A stretch of 64,000 nt of DNA. It comes from Piscinibacter sp. HJYY11 (GTDB taxonomy: Bacteria > Pseudomonadota > Gammaproteobacteria > Burkholderiales > Burkholderiaceae_C). The position numbers were made by a program, and so were the translations under genes. A model generated the notes under the pieces. It was not told where the DNA came from. It made no database searches and saw only the letters and a list, made by a program, of their open reading frames with translations. The DNA is taken from positions 3,956,746 to 4,020,745 of the forward strand of contig NZ_JAERQZ010000001.1 in NCBI RefSeq assembly GCF_016735515.1, written 5' to 3'. This document shows positions 17,418 through 28,115 of the stretch, piece after piece. Each line of letters starts with the position of its first letter. Positions within the stretch are counted from its first letter, which is position 1.

Positions 17418-17532
17418 CCGCAGCTTCGCCGAAAACCGGCCGTTTTGCCGTCGCGCATCACGAAACGATTCGGCTCCGCCCATACACGGGCCCAAGACTG
17501 CTTGCTTCGGCAAGACAAGTTGGGGACAGAAC

Positions 17533-17901
17533 ATGATTCAAATGCAATCGCGGCTTGACGTCGCGGACAACACTGGCGCGAAGTCCGTCCAGTGCATCAA
17601 GGTGCTCGGCGGCTCCAAGCGTCGGTACGCCGGCATTGGCGACGTGATCAAGGTTTCCATCAAGGAAGCCGCGCCGCGTGGCCGCGTGAAGAAGGGCGAG
17701 GTCTACAGCGCCGTCGTCGTTCGCACTGCCAAGGGCGTTCGTCGCCAGGACGGTTCGCTGGTGAAGTTCGATGGCAACGCCGCTGTCCTTCTGAACGCCA
17801 AGCTCGAGCCGATCGGCACCCGCATCTTCGGCCCGGTGACGCGCGAGCTGCGTACCGAGCGTTTCATGAAGATCGTTTCGCTCGCGCCCGAAGTGCTCTG
17901 A
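17533..17901 (+). CDS. rplN: 50S ribosomal protein L14
   Basis: L14 lies at the subunit interface and binds the silencing factor RsfS. The product has 122 residues, [20 protein letters not shown], with the block [20 protein letters not shown] and the C-terminal [28 protein letters not shown] lies ahead of the ATG. First gene of the spc group, about 115 bases downstream of its promoter at 17388-17417. Confidence 0.98.
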   Translation: MIQMQSRLDVADNTGAKSVQCIKVLGGSKRRYAGIGDVIKVSIKEAAPRGRVKKGEVYSAVVVRTAKGVRRQDGSLVKFDGNAAVLLNAKLEPIGTRIFGPVTRELRTERFMKIVSLAPEVL

Positions 17902-17922
17902 GCTGCGGTTGGAGAAAGCTGA

Positions 17923-18255
17923 ATGAACAAGATTCGCAAAGGCGACCAGGTCATCGTGTTGGCCGGCCGCGACAAGGGCAAGCGTGGCACCGTGCTGTCG
18001 CGCGAAAGTGAAGACCGCATCGTGGTCGAGGGCGTGAACGTGGTGAAGAAGCACGTCAAGCCGAACCCGATGAAGGGCACGACCGGCGGTGTCGTCGACA
18101 AGACCTTGTCGATCCACCAGTCCAACGTCGCCATCTTCAACCCCGCCACCGGCAAGGCCGACCGCGTCGGCATCAAGCTGGTGAACGATGCGAAGACCAA
18201 CAAGACCACCAAGGTCCGCGTCTTCCGCTCCAGCGGCGACGAAATCAAGGCGTAA
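17923..18255 (+). CDS. rplX: 50S ribosomal protein L24
   Basis: L24 starts 50S assembly by binding the 5' domain of 23S rRNA. The product has 110 residues and opens with the KOW motif [20 protein letters not shown], followed by [22 protein letters not shown], a family hallmark. GGAGAAAGC precedes the ATG. It lies 21 bases after rplN. Confidence 0.98.
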   Translation: MNKIRKGDQVIVLAGRDKGKRGTVLSRESEDRIVVEGVNVVKKHVKPNPMKGTTGGVVDKTLSIHQSNVAIFNPATGKADRVGIKLVNDAKTNKTTKVRVFRSSGDEIKA

Positions 18256-18260
18256 ACGAC

Positions 18261-18839
18261 ATGGCCAAGCAACAAGCCCAAGCCCAGGAAGGCTCGCGCA
18301 CTGCGCGCCTGCAGCAGGTCTACCGCGAAACGATCGCGCCTGCCCTCGTGAAGAAGTTCGGCTATACCTCGCCGATGCAGGTGCCGCGCATCACCAAGAT
18401 CACGCTCAACATGGGTGTGAGCGAGGCTGTGTCCGACAAGAAGGTCATGGAACACGCCGTGGGCGACCTGACCAAGATCGCGGGCCAGAAGCCCGTGGTC
18501 ACCAAGAGCAAGAAGGCCATCGCCGGCTTCAAGATCCGTGACGGTGTGCCCATCGGTTGCATGGTCACGCTGCGTGGCGTCCAGATGTATGAATTCCTGG
18601 ACCGTTTCGTGACGATCGCGCTGCCCCGCGTGCGCGACTTCCGCGGCATCTCGGGCCGTTCGTTCGACGGTCGTGGCAATTACAACATTGGCGTCAAGGA
18701 ACAGATCATCTTCCCCGAGATCGAGTACGACAAGGTGGATGCGCTGCGTGGTCTGAACATCAGCATCACGACGACTGCGAAGAGCGACGACGAGTGCAAG
18801 GCGCTGCTGTCGGCCTTCAAATTCCCGTTCAAGAACTGA
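18261..18839 (+). CDS. rplE: 50S ribosomal protein L5
   Basis: L5 binds 5S rRNA and forms part of the central protuberance. The product has 192 residues, about 13 more than the E. coli protein because of a polar N-terminus ([13 protein letters not shown]) before the conserved [47 protein letters not shown] and [17 protein letters not shown] are family blocks. It lies 5 bases after rplX. Confidence 0.98.
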   Translation: MAKQQAQAQEGSRTARLQQVYRETIAPALVKKFGYTSPMQVPRITKITLNMGVSEAVSDKKVMEHAVGDLTKIAGQKPVVTKSKKAIAGFKIRDGVPIGCMVTLRGVQMYEFLDRFVTIALPRVRDFRGISGRSFDGRGNYNIGVKEQIIFPEIEYDKVDALRGLNISITTTAKSDDECKALLSAFKFPFKN

Positions 18840-18846
18840 GGCGGCC

Positions 18847-19152
18847 ATGGCTAAAACTTCCCTCATCCAGCGCGAACTCAAGCGTGAAAAGCTCGTCGCC
18901 AAGTACAAGAACAAGTACGACGAACTGAAGGCCACGGCAAATGACGCGAAGAAGTCCGACGAAGAGCGCTACGCCGCCCGTCTGGCCCTTCAGCAACTGC
19001 CCCGCAACGCCTACCCGACCCGCCAGCGCAACCGCTGCGAACTGACCGGCCGCCCCCGCGGCACGTTCCGCAAGTTCGGCCTGGCCCGCAACAAGATCCG
19101 CGAACTGGCCTTCAAGGGTGACATCCCCGGTGTCATCAAGGCGAGCTGGTAA
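18847..19152 (+). CDS. rpsN: 30S ribosomal protein S14, zinc-free type
   Basis: S14 belongs to the head of the 30S subunit. The product has 101 residues, the long form, and lacks the CxxC pairs of the zinc-binding form; only one cysteine remains, in [20 protein letters not shown]. Together with a zinc-type L36 downstream this fits the usual proteobacterial pattern. It lies 7 bases after rplE. Confidence 0.97.
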   Translation: MAKTSLIQRELKREKLVAKYKNKYDELKATANDAKKSDEERYAARLALQQLPRNAYPTRQRNRCELTGRPRGTFRKFGLARNKIRELAFKGDIPGVIKASW

Positions 19153-19179
19153 TCGGCACGACGATCAGGAGATATTCGA

Positions 19180-19575
19180 ATGAGCATGAGTGATCCTATC
19201 GCCGACATGCTGACGCGCATCCGCAACGCGCAGATGGTCGAGAAGACCAGCGTGGCACTGCCGTCCAGCAAGCTGAAAGTGGCGATCGCCCAGGTCCTGA
19301 AGGACGAGGGTTACATCGAGAGCTTCGCCATCACTGGCGACAAGGCCAAGCCGCAGCTCGAGATCGCGCTGAAGTACTACGCCGGCCGTCCCGTGATCGA
19401 GCACATCGAGCGCGTGAGCCGTCCCGGCCTGCGCATCTACAAGGGCCGCCACGACATCCCCAGCGTCCAGAACGGTCTGGGTGTGGCCATCGTCACCACG
19501 CCGAAGGGCGTGATGACCGACCGCAAGGCACGCCAAGCCGGTATCGGCGGCGAAGTGCTCTGCTACGTCGCCTAA
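19180..19575 (+). CDS. rpsH: 30S ribosomal protein S8
   Basis: S8 binds helix 21 of 16S rRNA; in E. coli it also represses the spc operon at the rplE message. The product has 131 residues, [18 protein letters not shown]. The start at 19180 stands 7 bases after AGGAGA, whereas the ATG at 19186 would be too far. The C-terminal motif [11 protein letters not shown] is typical. Confidence 0.97.
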   Translation: MSMSDPIADMLTRIRNAQMVEKTSVALPSSKLKVAIAQVLKDEGYIESFAITGDKAKPQLEIALKYYAGRPVIEHIERVSRPGLRIYKGRHDIPSVQNGLGVAIVTTPKGVMTDRKARQAGIGGEVLCYVA

Positions 19576-19590
19576 GAAGGGAAGAAAGCA

Positions 19591-20124
19591 ATGTCCCGCG
19601 TTGGAAAAATGCCGATCGCCATCCCCAAGGGTGTGGATGTGTCGATCACCGCTGAGCAGATCAGCGTCAAGGGCTCGCTCGGTACGCTGTCGCGTCCGGC
19701 CAATGCCCTGGTGAATGTCAAGAGCGCCGACGGCAAGCTGACCTTTGCCCCCGCCAACGAGTCCGTCGAAGCCGATGCCATGTCCGGCACGATGCGCGCG
19801 CTGGTGAACAACATGGTCAACGGGGTCAGCAAAGGCTTCGAGCGCAAGCTGACGCTCGTGGGCGTGGGTTTCCGTGCCCAGGCCGCTGGCCAAAAATTGA
19901 ACCTGCAGATCGGTTTCTCGCACCCGGTGGCCAAGGACATGCCCGCCGGCATCAAGGTCGAGACGCCGTCGCAGACCGAAATCGTGATCAAGGGCGCCGA
20001 CCGTCAGGTGGTTGGCCAGATCGCTGCTGAAGTACGCGCGATCCGCCCGCCCGAGCCTTACAAGGGCAAGGGCATCCGCTATGCGGATGAAAAGGTCACG
20101 ATCAAGGAAACCAAGAAGAAGTAA
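19591..20124 (+). CDS. rplF: 50S ribosomal protein L6
   Basis: L6 lies near the GTPase centre by the sarcin-ricin loop. The product has 177 residues, [20 protein letters not shown], with [32 protein letters not shown] and the C-terminal motif [26 protein letters not shown] precedes the ATG. It lies 15 bases after rpsH. Confidence 0.98.
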   Translation: MSRVGKMPIAIPKGVDVSITAEQISVKGSLGTLSRPANALVNVKSADGKLTFAPANESVEADAMSGTMRALVNNMVNGVSKGFERKLTLVGVGFRAQAAGQKLNLQIGFSHPVAKDMPAGIKVETPSQTEIVIKGADRQVVGQIAAEVRAIRPPEPYKGKGIRYADEKVTIKETKKK

Positions 20125-20136
20125 GGAGCGACGACC

Positions 20137-20505
20137 ATGTCTCTGACCAAGAAGGACCAGCGCATTCGCCGCTCCCGCCAGACGCGTGCCCGCATCGCGG
20201 TGCAACGTGTGGCTCGCCTGACCGTGTTCCGCACCAACCTGCACATCTACGCCAACGTCATCTCCGACGACGGCACCAAGGTGCTGGCCAGTGCCTCGAC
20301 CGCCGAGGCCGACGTGCGCAAGGAACTGGGCGCCGCCGGCAAGGGTGGCAATGTCAGCGCCGCCACCCTGATCGGCAAGCGCATCGCCGAGAAGGCCAAG
20401 GCTGCCGGCATCGAGAAGGTTGCGTTCGACCGTGCTGGTTTCGCTTATCACGGCCGCGTGAAGGCCCTCGCCGAAGCCGCGCGTGAAGCCGGCCTGCAGT
20501 TCTAA
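20137..20505 (+). CDS. rplR: 50S ribosomal protein L18
   Basis: L18 binds 5S rRNA together with L5 and L25. The product has 122 residues with a basic N-terminus ([19 protein letters not shown]), the block [19 protein letters not shown], and the C-terminal [29 protein letters not shown] precedes the ATG. It lies 12 bases after rplF. Confidence 0.98.
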   Translation: MSLTKKDQRIRRSRQTRARIAVQRVARLTVFRTNLHIYANVISDDGTKVLASASTAEADVRKELGAAGKGGNVSAATLIGKRIAEKAKAAGIEKVAFDRAGFAYHGRVKALAEAAREAGLQF

Positions 20506-20516
20506 GGAATACTGAA

Positions 20517-21035
20517 ATGGCAAAGTTCACTCCCCGCGCACAAGCCGAAGGCAATGACGACGGCCTGAAGGAAAAGATGATCGCGGTGAACCGCGTCACC
20601 AAGGTGGTGAAGGGCGGCCGCACGCTGAGCTTCGCGGCGCTGACGGTCGTCGGCGACGGCGATGGCCGCATCGGCATGGGCAAGGGCAAGGCCAAGGAAG
20701 TGCCGGTGGCCGTGCAGAAGGCCATGGAATCGGCCCGCCGCAACCTGTTCAAGGTCTCGCTCAAGAACGGCACGATCCACCACAAGGTGGTTGGCGAGCA
20801 CGGCGCTTCGCGCGTGCTGATGGCGCCGGCCAAGCCGGGTGACGGCATCATCGCCGGCGGCCCGATGCGCGCCGTCTTTGAAGTGATGGGCGTGACCGAC
20901 ATCGTGTGCAAGAGCCTCGGATCGTCGAACCCCTACAACATGGTTCGCGCCACGCTCGACGCGCTGAAGAACATCAGCACCCCGGCCGAGATCGCCGCCA
21001 AGCGCGGCCTGACGGTCGAAGAGATCACCAGCTGA
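20517..21035 (+). CDS. rpsE: 30S ribosomal protein S5
   Basis: S5 forms part of the mRNA entry and accuracy region with S4. The product has 172 residues. The S5 double-stranded RNA-binding block is [20 protein letters not shown] and [20 protein letters not shown], where spectinomycin and accuracy mutations fall; the C-terminal fold ends [19 protein letters not shown]. It lies 11 bases after rplR. Confidence 0.98.
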   Translation: MAKFTPRAQAEGNDDGLKEKMIAVNRVTKVVKGGRTLSFAALTVVGDGDGRIGMGKGKAKEVPVAVQKAMESARRNLFKVSLKNGTIHHKVVGEHGASRVLMAPAKPGDGIIAGGPMRAVFEVMGVTDIVCKSLGSSNPYNMVRATLDALKNISTPAEIAAKRGLTVEEITS

Positions 21036-21058
21036 ACGGCCGGGATCGGAGAAACATC

Positions 21059-21247
21059 ATGGCAGCAGCCGACAAGAAGACCCTCACCGTGAAGCTCGTG
21101 CGCAGCATCGCCGGCACGCGCGAATCGCATCGCGCCACCGTGCGCGGCCTGGGCCTGCGCAAGCTCAACAGCACCTCCACGCTCGAGGACACCCCGTCCG
21201 TGCGCGGCATGATCATCAAGGTCCAGTACCTGGTGAAAGTGATCTGA
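21059..21247 (+). CDS. rpmD: 50S ribosomal protein L30
   Basis: L30 is a small two-helix, three-strand protein of the 50S subunit. The start at 21059 gives 62 residues, [20 protein letters not shown] and [20 protein letters not shown] being family blocks. CGGAGAAAC precedes the ATG. It lies 23 bases after rpsE and 14 before rplO. Confidence 0.97.
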   Translation: MAAADKKTLTVKLVRSIAGTRESHRATVRGLGLRKLNSTSTLEDTPSVRGMIIKVQYLVKVI

Positions 21248-21261
21248 GGCAAGGAACGAAC

Positions 21262-21693
21262 ATGGAACTCAACACCATCAAGCCCGCTGAGGGTTCGAAG
21301 CGCCCCCGCCGCCGTGTCGGCCGTGGCATCGGTTCGGGCCTGGGCAAGACTGCCGGCCGTGGCCACAAGGGCCAGAAGTCGCGTTCGGGCGGCTACCACA
21401 AGGTCGGCTTCGAAGGCGGCCAGATGCCGCTGCAGCGTCGCCTGCCGAAGCGCGGCTTCAAGTCGGCGTCGCTCAAGTTCAACGCTGAAATCAGCCTCAC
21501 CGACCTGGAGCGCCTGGGCGCCGCCGAAGTCGATGTGCTCGCACTGAAGGCCGCAGGCCTTGTGGGCGAGCTGGCCAAGGTCGTCAAGGTGATCAAGTCG
21601 GGCGAGTTGACCAAGAAGGTCGTGCTCAAGGGCATCGGCGCCACTGCAGGCGCCAAGGCTGCGATCGAAGCCGCTGGCGGTTCGATCGCCTGA
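21262..21693 (+). CDS. rplO: 50S ribosomal protein L15
   Basis: L15 is a late assembly protein with a long glycine- and arginine-rich N-terminus. The product has 143 residues, [20 protein letters not shown], then [20 protein letters not shown] and [12 protein letters not shown]; the globular C-terminal half ends [18 protein letters not shown]. It lies upstream of secY, the usual position. Confidence 0.98.
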   Translation: MELNTIKPAEGSKRPRRRVGRGIGSGLGKTAGRGHKGQKSRSGGYHKVGFEGGQMPLQRRLPKRGFKSASLKFNAEISLTDLERLGAAEVDVLALKAAGLVGELAKVVKVIKSGELTKKVVLKGIGATAGAKAAIEAAGGSIA

Positions 21694-21725
21694 GCTGACT
21701 GACCTCGCTTAAGGAAACGGTCTCA

Positions 21726-23036
21726 GTGGCAACCAACGCGAATCAGCTGGCCAAGAGCGGCAAGTTCGGCGACCTTCGTCGCCGGCTTGTCTTCTTGTTG
21801 CTCGCGCTCGTGGTGTACCGCATCGGGGCGCACATTCCTGTGCCTGGCATCGACCCTGCACAGCTGCAGGAGATGTTCAAGTCGCAGGAAGGCGGCATCC
21901 TGAGCCTGCTCAACGTGTTCTCCGGTGGCGCACTGTCGCGCTTCACGGTGTTCGCGCTGGGCATCATGCCGTACATCTCTGCGTCGATCATCATGCAGCT
22001 GATGACCTACGTGGTGCCGTCGCTCGAAGCCTTGAAGAAGGAAGGCGAGGCCGGCCGCCGCAAGATCACGCAGTACACGCGCTACGGCACGCTGGGCTTG
22101 GCGCTTTTCCAGGCGCTGGGCATTGCCATCGCCCTCGAGGGCTCGCCGGGTCTCGTGATCTCCCCGGGCTTCGGCTTCCGACTGACCGCGGTGGTGAGCC
22201 TGGTTGCCGGGACGATGTTCCTGATGTGGCTTGGTGAGCAGATCACCGAGCGTGGCCTGGGCAATGGTATCTCGATCATCATCTTCAGCGGTATCGCAGC
22301 GGGTCTGCCCAGCGCCATTGGCGGGTTGCTGGAGCTGGTGCGTACTGGGGCGATGAGCGTGCTGGTGGCGATCTTCATCGTGGTGCTGGTGGGCGCGGTC
22401 ACCTACCTTGTGGTGTTCGTCGAGCGCGGTCAGCGCAAGATCCTGGTGAACTACGCCAAGCGCCAGGTCGGCAACAAGGTCTATGGGGGCCAGTCGTCGC
22501 ACCTGCCGCTGAAGCTCAACATGTCGGGTGTGATCCCGCCGATCTTCGCGTCGTCGATCATCTTGCTGCCGGCCACCATCGTGGGCTGGTTCGCCACCGG
22601 TGACAGCCTGCGCTGGTTGAAGGACCTTGCCGCCGCGTTGTCGCCTGGGCAGCCGATCTACGTGATGCTCTTTGCCGCGGCGATCGTGTTCTTCTGCTTC
22701 TTCTACACGGCGCTGGTGTTCAACAGCCGTGAGACCGCGGACAACCTGAAGAAGAGCGGTGCCTTCATTCCGGGCATTCGCCCTGGTGAGCAGACGGCCC
22801 GTCACATCGACCGCATCCTGTCCCGCCTGACGCTGGCCGGTGCGATCTACATCACCGCGGTCTGCCTGCTGCCCGAATTCCTGGTGCTGAAGTACAACGT
22901 CCCGTTCTACTTCGGCGGTACCTCCCTGCTGATCATCGTGGTCGTCACGATGGACTTCTGGGCCCAGGTTCAAAGTTATGTGATGAGTCAGCAGTACGAG
23001 TCGCTGCTGAAGAAGGCAAGTTTCAAGGCGAGCTGA
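21726..23036 (+). CDS. secY: Protein translocase subunit SecY
   Basis: SecY forms the protein-conducting channel of the inner membrane. The product has 436 residues, a normal length, with ten hydrophobic segments. The first follows the N-terminal [20 protein letters not shown]; family blocks are [15 protein letters not shown], the plug-adjacent [13 protein letters not shown], and the cytoplasmic loop with [16 protein letters not shown]. The start codon is GTG at 21726, with AAGGAAAC upstream. It follows rplO as in the spc operon. Confidence 0.98.
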   Translation: MATNANQLAKSGKFGDLRRRLVFLLLALVVYRIGAHIPVPGIDPAQLQEMFKSQEGGILSLLNVFSGGALSRFTVFALGIMPYISASIIMQLMTYVVPSLEALKKEGEAGRRKITQYTRYGTLGLALFQALGIAIALEGSPGLVISPGFGFRLTAVVSLVAGTMFLMWLGEQITERGLGNGISIIIFSGIAAGLPSAIGGLLELVRTGAMSVLVAIFIVVLVGAVTYLVVFVERGQRKILVNYAKRQVGNKVYGGQSSHLPLKLNMSGVIPPIFASSIILLPATIVGWFATGDSLRWLKDLAAALSPGQPIYVMLFAAAIVFFCFFYTALVFNSRETADNLKKSGAFIPGIRPGEQTARHIDRILSRLTLAGAIYITAVCLLPEFLVLKYNVPFYFGGTSLLIIVVVTMDFWAQVQSYVMSQQYESLLKKASFKAS

Positions 23037-23049
23037 ACGACAACACGGC

Positions 23050-23268
23050 ATGGCGAAAGACGACGTCATTCAGATGCAGGGTGAGATTCTGGAGAACCTC
23101 CCCAACGCCACGTTTCGCGTGAAGCTGGAAAACGGGCACATCGTGCTGGGCCATATCTCCGGAAAGATGCGCATGCACTACATCCGCATCCTTCCTGGCG
23201 ACAAGGTGACGGTCGAACTGACGCCTTACGACCTGACGCGGGCACGCATCGTGTTCCGCGCCAAGTAA
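23050..23268 (+). CDS. infA: Translation initiation factor IF-1
   Basis: IF-1 is an OB-fold protein that occupies the A-site during initiation. The 72-residue product starts [20 protein letters not shown] and includes [20 protein letters not shown] and [13 protein letters not shown]. Its place between secY and rpmJ is the common betaproteobacterial arrangement. Confidence 0.98.
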   Translation: MAKDDVIQMQGEILENLPNATFRVKLENGHIVLGHISGKMRMHYIRILPGDKVTVELTPYDLTRARIVFRAK

Positions 23269-23316
23269 GAGTTTGATGATTTGAGAAGCGGTCTGACGAA
23301 GGCCTAGGAGAAGAGA

Positions 23317-23430
23317 ATGAAAGTTGCAGCATCGGTCAAGGCAATGTGCCGGAATTGCAAGGTCATCCGCCGCAAGGGCGTGGTGCGCGTGATCTGCACC
23401 GATCCGCGTCACAAGCAGCGCCAGGGCTGA
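23317..23430 (+). CDS. rpmJ: 50S ribosomal protein L36, zinc-binding type
   Basis: L36 is the smallest 50S protein. The product has 37 residues, beginning [20 protein letters not shown]. The zinc ligands C11, C14, C27 and H32 are all present, so this is the C+ form. AGGAGAAG stands just before the ATG at 23317. It lies between infA and rpsM. Confidence 0.96.
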   Translation: MKVAASVKAMCRNCKVIRRKGVVRVICTDPRHKQRQG

Positions 23431-23468
23431 GCCACGGCTCGCCTGCACACAGCGAATAGAGGAAGCAC

Positions 23469-23834
23469 ATGGCACGTATTGCTGGTATCAACATTCCGCC
23501 GCACAAGCACGCCGAGATCGGCCTGACTGCGATCTACGGCATCGGCCGCACGACCGCGCAGAAGATCTGCACCGCCAGTGGCGTTCCCTTCGACCGCAAG
23601 ATCAAGGACCTGACCGACGCCGATCTGGAAAAGATCCGCGAAGAGATCGGCAAGATCACCATCGAAGGCGACCTGCGTCGCGAGATGTCCATCAACATCA
23701 AGCGCCTGATGGACCTGGGCTGCTACCGCGGTTTCCGTCATCGCCGCGGCCTGCCGGTCCGCGGTCAGCGCACCAAGACGAATGCACGCACCCGCAAGGG
23801 CCCGCGCAAGTCTGGCGCCCTGGTCAAGAAGTGA
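23469..23834 (+). CDS. rpsM: 30S ribosomal protein S13
   Basis: S13 bridges the 30S head to the 50S subunit and contacts P-site tRNA through its basic tail. The product has 121 residues, [20 protein letters not shown], with the helix-hairpin-helix block [19 protein letters not shown] and the tail [28 protein letters not shown] precedes the ATG. First gene of the alpha group. Confidence 0.98.
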   Translation: MARIAGINIPPHKHAEIGLTAIYGIGRTTAQKICTASGVPFDRKIKDLTDADLEKIREEIGKITIEGDLRREMSINIKRLMDLGCYRGFRHRRGLPVRGQRTKTNARTRKGPRKSGALVKK

Positions 23835-23887
23835 TCGCTGCTCGACAACGACAAGCAGTCTGACGAGCACACAGAGAGAAGGTCGAT

Positions 23888-24292
23888 ATGGCTAAAGCAC
23901 CCCAGAACACCGCCGCCCAGCGCGTGCGCAAGAAGGTCCGCAAGAACGTTGCGGACGGCATCGCGCACGTCCACGCGTCGTTCAACAACACGATCATCAC
24001 CATCACCGACCGCCAAGGCGGCGCCCTGTCGTGGGCGTCGAGCGGCGGCCAGGGTTTCAAGGGTTCGCGCAAATCGACTCCTTTTGCTGCCCAGGTGGCC
24101 GCTGAAGTGGCCGGCCGCGCTGCCCAGGAGCAAGGCATCAAGAACCTCGACGTGCGCATCAAGGGCCCGGGCCCTGGTCGTGAGTCGTCGGTTCGCGCAC
24201 TGGCTTCGCTGGGCATCCGCATCACCTCCATCTCGGACGTGACGCCGGTCCCGCACAACGGTTGCCGCCCGCAGAAGCGCCGTCGCATCTAA
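23888..24292 (+). CDS. rpsK: 30S ribosomal protein S11
   Basis: S11 lines the platform near the E-site. The product has 134 residues with [40 protein letters not shown] and the C-terminal [17 protein letters not shown], all family hallmarks. AGAGAGAAGG precedes the ATG. A 172-base gap separates it from rpsD. Confidence 0.98.
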   Translation: MAKAPQNTAAQRVRKKVRKNVADGIAHVHASFNNTIITITDRQGGALSWASSGGQGFKGSRKSTPFAAQVAAEVAGRAAQEQGIKNLDVRIKGPGPGRESSVRALASLGIRITSISDVTPVPHNGCRPQKRRRI

Positions 24293-24464
24293 GGATTCGC
24301 ATCGTTTTTCGTCGCCGGCCAGCGCCTCACGGTGCTCGCCGGCGGTTCTGCTGAAACCGCAAGGTTTCTCTAAGCCCACCGTCTGAGCGCCCATAAAACA
24401 ACCCGCCAGACTCGCGCGAGCCTCTCCCTCGTGAAGCCCGCGTCAGATTGACAAAGGAAGCAAC
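24293..24464 (+). other. Non-coding gap between rpsK and rpsD
   Basis: This 172-base stretch is long for a gap inside the alpha group and has no convincing open frame. It contains a GCCGGC / GCCGGC pairing possibility around 24315-24345 and a TTGACA-like string directly before the rpsD ribosome site, but no well-placed -10 box. I see no firm regulatory element. Confidence 0.4.
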
Positions 24465-25088
<624 letters not shown>

Positions 25089-25105
25089 TGTGCGAAATGG
25101 CTGCG

Positions 25106-25126
25106 AAGGGCGCCTCGAGCGCCCTT
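25106..25126 (+). other. Hairpin between rpsD and rpoA
   Basis: A perfect 8-bp stem AAGGGCGC / GCGCCCTT with loop CTCGA lies 17 bases after the rpsD stop. GTGG follows instead of a T-run, so it is at best a weak terminator or an mRNA-processing hairpin ahead of rpoA. Confidence 0.5.
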
Positions 25127-25239
25127 GTGGCCGTTGCGAGTTTTAAGAGTTCCCTACGTCCGCGGCAGCATCTCGCCGTTGCGGTTGGTCCCTCAGCCTT
25201 ATCGGTGTAACGAGCCGAGGGTATTGAAAGAAAGACCTC

Positions 25240-26226
25240 ATGCAAACAAACCTGCTCAAACCCAAAGCCATCAATGTGGAGCCGCTGGGCGGCAACCGCG
25301 CCAAGGTCACGCTCGAACCCTTCGAGCGCGGCTATGGCCACACGCTCGGCAACGCGCTGCGTCGCGTGCTGCTGTCGTCGATGGTGGGGTATGCGCCGAC
25401 CGAAGTCACCATCGCCGGCGTGCTGCACGAGTACTCGGCGATCGACGGTGTGCAAGAAGACGTGGTTCACATCATGCTGAACCTCAAGGGCGTGGTGTTC
25501 CGCCTGCACAACCGTGATGAGGTCACGCTGGTCCTGCGCAAGGAAGGCGAAGGCCCCGTCACTGCCGGCGACATCCAGACGCCGCACGACGTCGAAATCA
25601 TCAACCCCGAGCACGTCATCGCTCACCTGTCGCAAGGCGGCAAGCTCGACATGCAGATCAAGGTCGAGAAGGGCCGCGGCTACGTGCCGGGCACGCTGCG
25701 CCGCTACGGCGACGAGCCGACCAAGTCGATCGGCCGCATCGTGCTGGACGCCTCGTTCTCGCCGGTTTCGCGCGTGAGCTATACCGTGGAAAGCGCCCGC
25801 GTCGAGCAGCGCACCGACCTCGACAAGCTCGTGATGGAAATTGCCACCAACGGCGCCATCACGCCGGAAGAAGCGATCCGCGCCTCGGCCAAGATCCTCG
25901 TCGAGCAGCTCGCCGTGTTCGCGCAGCTCGAAGGCAGCGAAATCGCTGCGTTCGATGCGCCGGCCCAGCGCAGCACGCAGTTTGACCCGATCCTGCTGCG
26001 CCCGGTCGACGAGCTCGAGCTCACCGTGCGTTCGGCCAACTGCCTGAAGGCCGAAAACATCTACTACATCGGCGACCTCATCCAGCGCACCGAAACCGAG
26101 CTGCTCAAGACGCCGAACCTCGGCCGCAAGTCGCTCAACGAAATCAAGGAAGTGCTGGCCTCGCGTGGTCTCACGCTCGGCGCCCGCCTGGAAAACTGGC
26201 CGCCCCAGGGCCTAGACAAGCGTTAA
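25240..26226 (+). CDS. rpoA: RNA polymerase alpha subunit
   Basis: The alpha dimer is the scaffold for RNA polymerase assembly. The product has 328 residues. The N-terminal domain includes [20 protein letters not shown] and the dimer interface; a linker near residue 235-250 leads to the C-terminal domain, whose helix-hairpin-helix [20 protein letters not shown] binds UP-element DNA and activators. It lies in the alpha group between rpsD and rplQ. Confidence 0.99.
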   Translation: MQTNLLKPKAINVEPLGGNRAKVTLEPFERGYGHTLGNALRRVLLSSMVGYAPTEVTIAGVLHEYSAIDGVQEDVVHIMLNLKGVVFRLHNRDEVTLVLRKEGEGPVTAGDIQTPHDVEIINPEHVIAHLSQGGKLDMQIKVEKGRGYVPGTLRRYGDEPTKSIGRIVLDASFSPVSRVSYTVESARVEQRTDLDKLVMEIATNGAITPEEAIRASAKILVEQLAVFAQLEGSEIAAFDAPAQRSTQFDPILLRPVDELELTVRSANCLKAENIYYIGDLIQRTETELLKTPNLGRKSLNEIKEVLASRGLTLGARLENWPPQGLDKR

Positions 26227-26308
26227 TCAACAGGGCTGATCACAGCCCGGTGCACCCGGCAGTACCTGATACGGCTGCCGGCATTCATAGTGAAGAAAGG
26301 AAAGCACC

Positions 26309-26704
26309 ATGCGTCACCGTCACGGACTTCGTAAGCTCAACCGCACCAGCGAGCATCGTCTCGCCATGCTGCGCAACATGACCAACTCGCTGCTGCAGCA
26401 CGAGGCAATCAAGACCACGCTGCCCAAGGCCAAGGAACTGCGCCGCGTTGTCGAGCCGCTGATCACGCTGGCCAAGGAGCCGACGCTGGCCAACCGCCGC
26501 CTCGCCTTCGACCGCACGCGCGACCGCGACATCGTCACCAAGCTCTTCAATGAACTGGGCCCGCGCTACAAGGCGCGCCCGGGCGGCTACACCCGCATCC
26601 TGAAGATGGGCTTCCGTGTGGGCGACAACGCGCCGATGGCGTTTGTCGAGCTGGTGGATCGCCCTGAGCCGGCCGCAGAAGCGGCCGACGACAAGGCCGA
26701 ATAA
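26309..26704 (+). CDS. rplQ: 50S ribosomal protein L17
   Basis: L17 lies near the tunnel exit of the 50S subunit. The product has 131 residues, [20 protein letters not shown], with [20 protein letters not shown] and the C-terminal [18 protein letters not shown] followed by an acidic tail. AAGAAAGGAAAG stands before the ATG. Last gene of the ribosomal cluster; a terminator follows. Confidence 0.98.
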   Translation: MRHRHGLRKLNRTSEHRLAMLRNMTNSLLQHEAIKTTLPKAKELRRVVEPLITLAKEPTLANRRLAFDRTRDRDIVTKLFNELGPRYKARPGGYTRILKMGFRVGDNAPMAFVELVDRPEPAAEAADDKAE

Positions 26705-26723
26705 GCATCGCATCCGCGTCTCG

Positions 26724-26752
26724 AAAAAGGCCAGCGCAAGCTGGCCTTTTTC
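26724..26752 (+). terminator. Intrinsic terminator of the alpha group
   Basis: GGCCAGC / GCTGGCC (26729-26735, 26740-26746) with a GCAA tetraloop, flanked by AAAAA and TTTTT, 20 bases after the rplQ stop. This ends the long ribosomal protein cluster. Confidence 0.95.
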
Positions 26753-26798
26753 TTGTGCGGTAGAGCCGAAACTTCCTGCCGTGGAGACGGTTTCTCTG

Positions 26799-26827
26799 GT
26801 GACAGCGCATGGGACATGCAGTACACT
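26799..26827 (+). promoter_or_regulatory. Promoter of the initiator tRNA gene
   Basis: GTGACA (26799-26804) and TACACT (26822-26827) are separated by 17 bases and end 12 bases before the tRNA. The match is moderate, but the position is right and a terminator separates it from the operon upstream. Confidence 0.6.
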
Positions 26828-26839
26828 AGCAGGCTCAGT

Positions 26840-26916
<77 letters not shown>

Positions 26917-26941
26917 AATCAGCTAGAAGAAAAACAAGTTG

Positions 26942-26968
26942 AAAGGCCCGCCGCGCGCGGGCCTTTTT
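26942..26968 (+). terminator. Intrinsic terminator after tRNA-fMet
   Basis: AAGGCCCG / CGGGCCTT (26943-26950, 26958-26965) with a 7-base loop and TTTTT at 26964-26968, 26 bases past the tRNA. Confidence 0.88.
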
Positions 26969-27065
26969 GCGTCCTGGGCGCGGCGGCGAGTCCCATCTTT
27001 TCGGTACGCTACGGCGTCCGCGCAGAGGCTGGGCGCGGGGCCTGTGGAACTTCGCCATCGCGTAC

Positions 27066-27383
27066 ATGAAGAACCCTCTCGTCGCGGCGTACCGCTACAC
27101 CACCAACGACTGGTCGCAGATCCTCGCCAGCAGGCTGTGCGGGTGCTGCAACTGCGTGCAGACTTTCGCGCCGGATGAAGTGGTCGGCTGGACCGGCCTC
27201 GACATGCACAACGCCGACGATCCCAAGGCTGTTGAGCACCAGACCGCCATGTGCCCGCGCTGCGGCAGCGAAGCGGTGCTGGGCGACAAGTCGGGCTTCC
27301 CGATCACGGTGCCGTTCCTGACGCAGATGAACGAAGCCTGGTTTCAGCAGACCCTCATCCGTCCGGGCAAGCCGAAGGCTTGA
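27066..27383 (+). CDS. Small cysteine-rich, zinc-ribbon-like protein of unknown function
   Basis: I do not recognise a named family. The 105-residue product has two cysteine clusters, C25-x-C27-C28-x-C30 in RLCGCCNC and C63-x-x-C66 in MCPRCGSEAVLGD, which together look like a zinc ribbon. No signal peptide or membrane segment is visible, so it should be cytoplasmic. The start at 27066 is chosen because the frame upstream crosses the tRNA terminator; there is no strong ribosome site. It is followed after 32 bases by a glyoxalase-like gene on the same strand. Confidence 0.75.
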   Translation: MKNPLVAAYRYTTNDWSQILASRLCGCCNCVQTFAPDEVVGWTGLDMHNADDPKAVEHQTAMCPRCGSEAVLGDKSGFPITVPFLTQMNEAWFQQTLIRPGKPKA

Positions 27384-27415
27384 GGCCCTGCGTGGCGACC
27401 CCTTGAAAGGAGCGC

Positions 27416-28078
27416 ATGCCGGCCTGTCGCATCGATCACATCACGATCACCTCGCCGACGCTCGCGGCAGGCAGTGATCTTGTCTTCGATTGCCTGGGGC
27501 TCCGTCCGCAGCCAGGGGGTGAGCATGCGCGCATGGGCACGCACAACCTGCTGCTGCGGCTGGGTGATGCGCTCTTTCTCGAGGTCATCGCCATCAACCC
27601 TGCGGCCGCGCGACCTTCGCGCTCGCGGTGGTTCGACCTGGACCGGCTGTCGCCCGCCAGTGAACCTCGGCTTGCGTGCTGGGTCGCCCGCACCGAGGAC
27701 ATCCACGCGTCGTTGGAGAGGAGTCCCGAGCCGCTGGGCCAAGCGGAGCCCATGTCTCGAGGGGCGCTCGAATGGCTCATCTCCATTCCTGAAGACGGCC
27801 ATCTGCCGCTCGGAGGCGCAGTGCCCGCGCTGATCCAGTGGCACACCGAGACGCATCCTGCTGTGGGTCTGCGGGACGTGGGATGCACGCTCGTGGCCCT
27901 GGAGTTGTGGCATCCGGCCCCGGCCTCCGTGCGCGCGGTGCTTGATGAGCTCCAGCTGGCCGAGCCCGGCGTCACGGTGTCGGTCGGTGAGGCCGCGGTC
28001 CCTAGGCTCGTGGCGCTCATCCAGACGCCGCAAGGCCTTCGGCGCATCGGCGCACCTGCCCCTCCGTTGCATCGTTAG
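27416..28078 (+). CDS. Glyoxalase-like (VOC superfamily) protein
   Basis: The 220-residue product opens CRIDHITITSPTLAAGSDLV and continues LGLRPQPGGEHARMGTHNLL and LFLEVIAINP, the pattern of the glyoxalase-like domain 3 group (His in DHI, then the His-Asn pair and a Glu as candidate metal ligands). Substrate is unknown. AAAGGAG lies 3 bases before the ATG. It follows the cysteine-rich gene by 32 bases and precedes a membrane protein by 37, so the three may be co-transcribed. Confidence 0.82.
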   Translation: MPACRIDHITITSPTLAAGSDLVFDCLGLRPQPGGEHARMGTHNLLLRLGDALFLEVIAINPAAARPSRSRWFDLDRLSPASEPRLACWVARTEDIHASLERSPEPLGQAEPMSRGALEWLISIPEDGHLPLGGAVPALIQWHTETHPAVGLRDVGCTLVALELWHPAPASVRAVLDELQLAEPGVTVSVGEAAVPRLVALIQTPQGLRRIGAPAPPLHR

Positions 28079-28115
28079 CACGCATACCCTCCGGTCTGCC
28101 CTTCCTGTCGACGAC

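Noticed and set aside
26967..27065. Earlier start for the small cysteine-rich protein
   Set aside because: The extra 33 codons overlap the tRNA terminator and are Arg/Gly/Pro-rich without conserved look.
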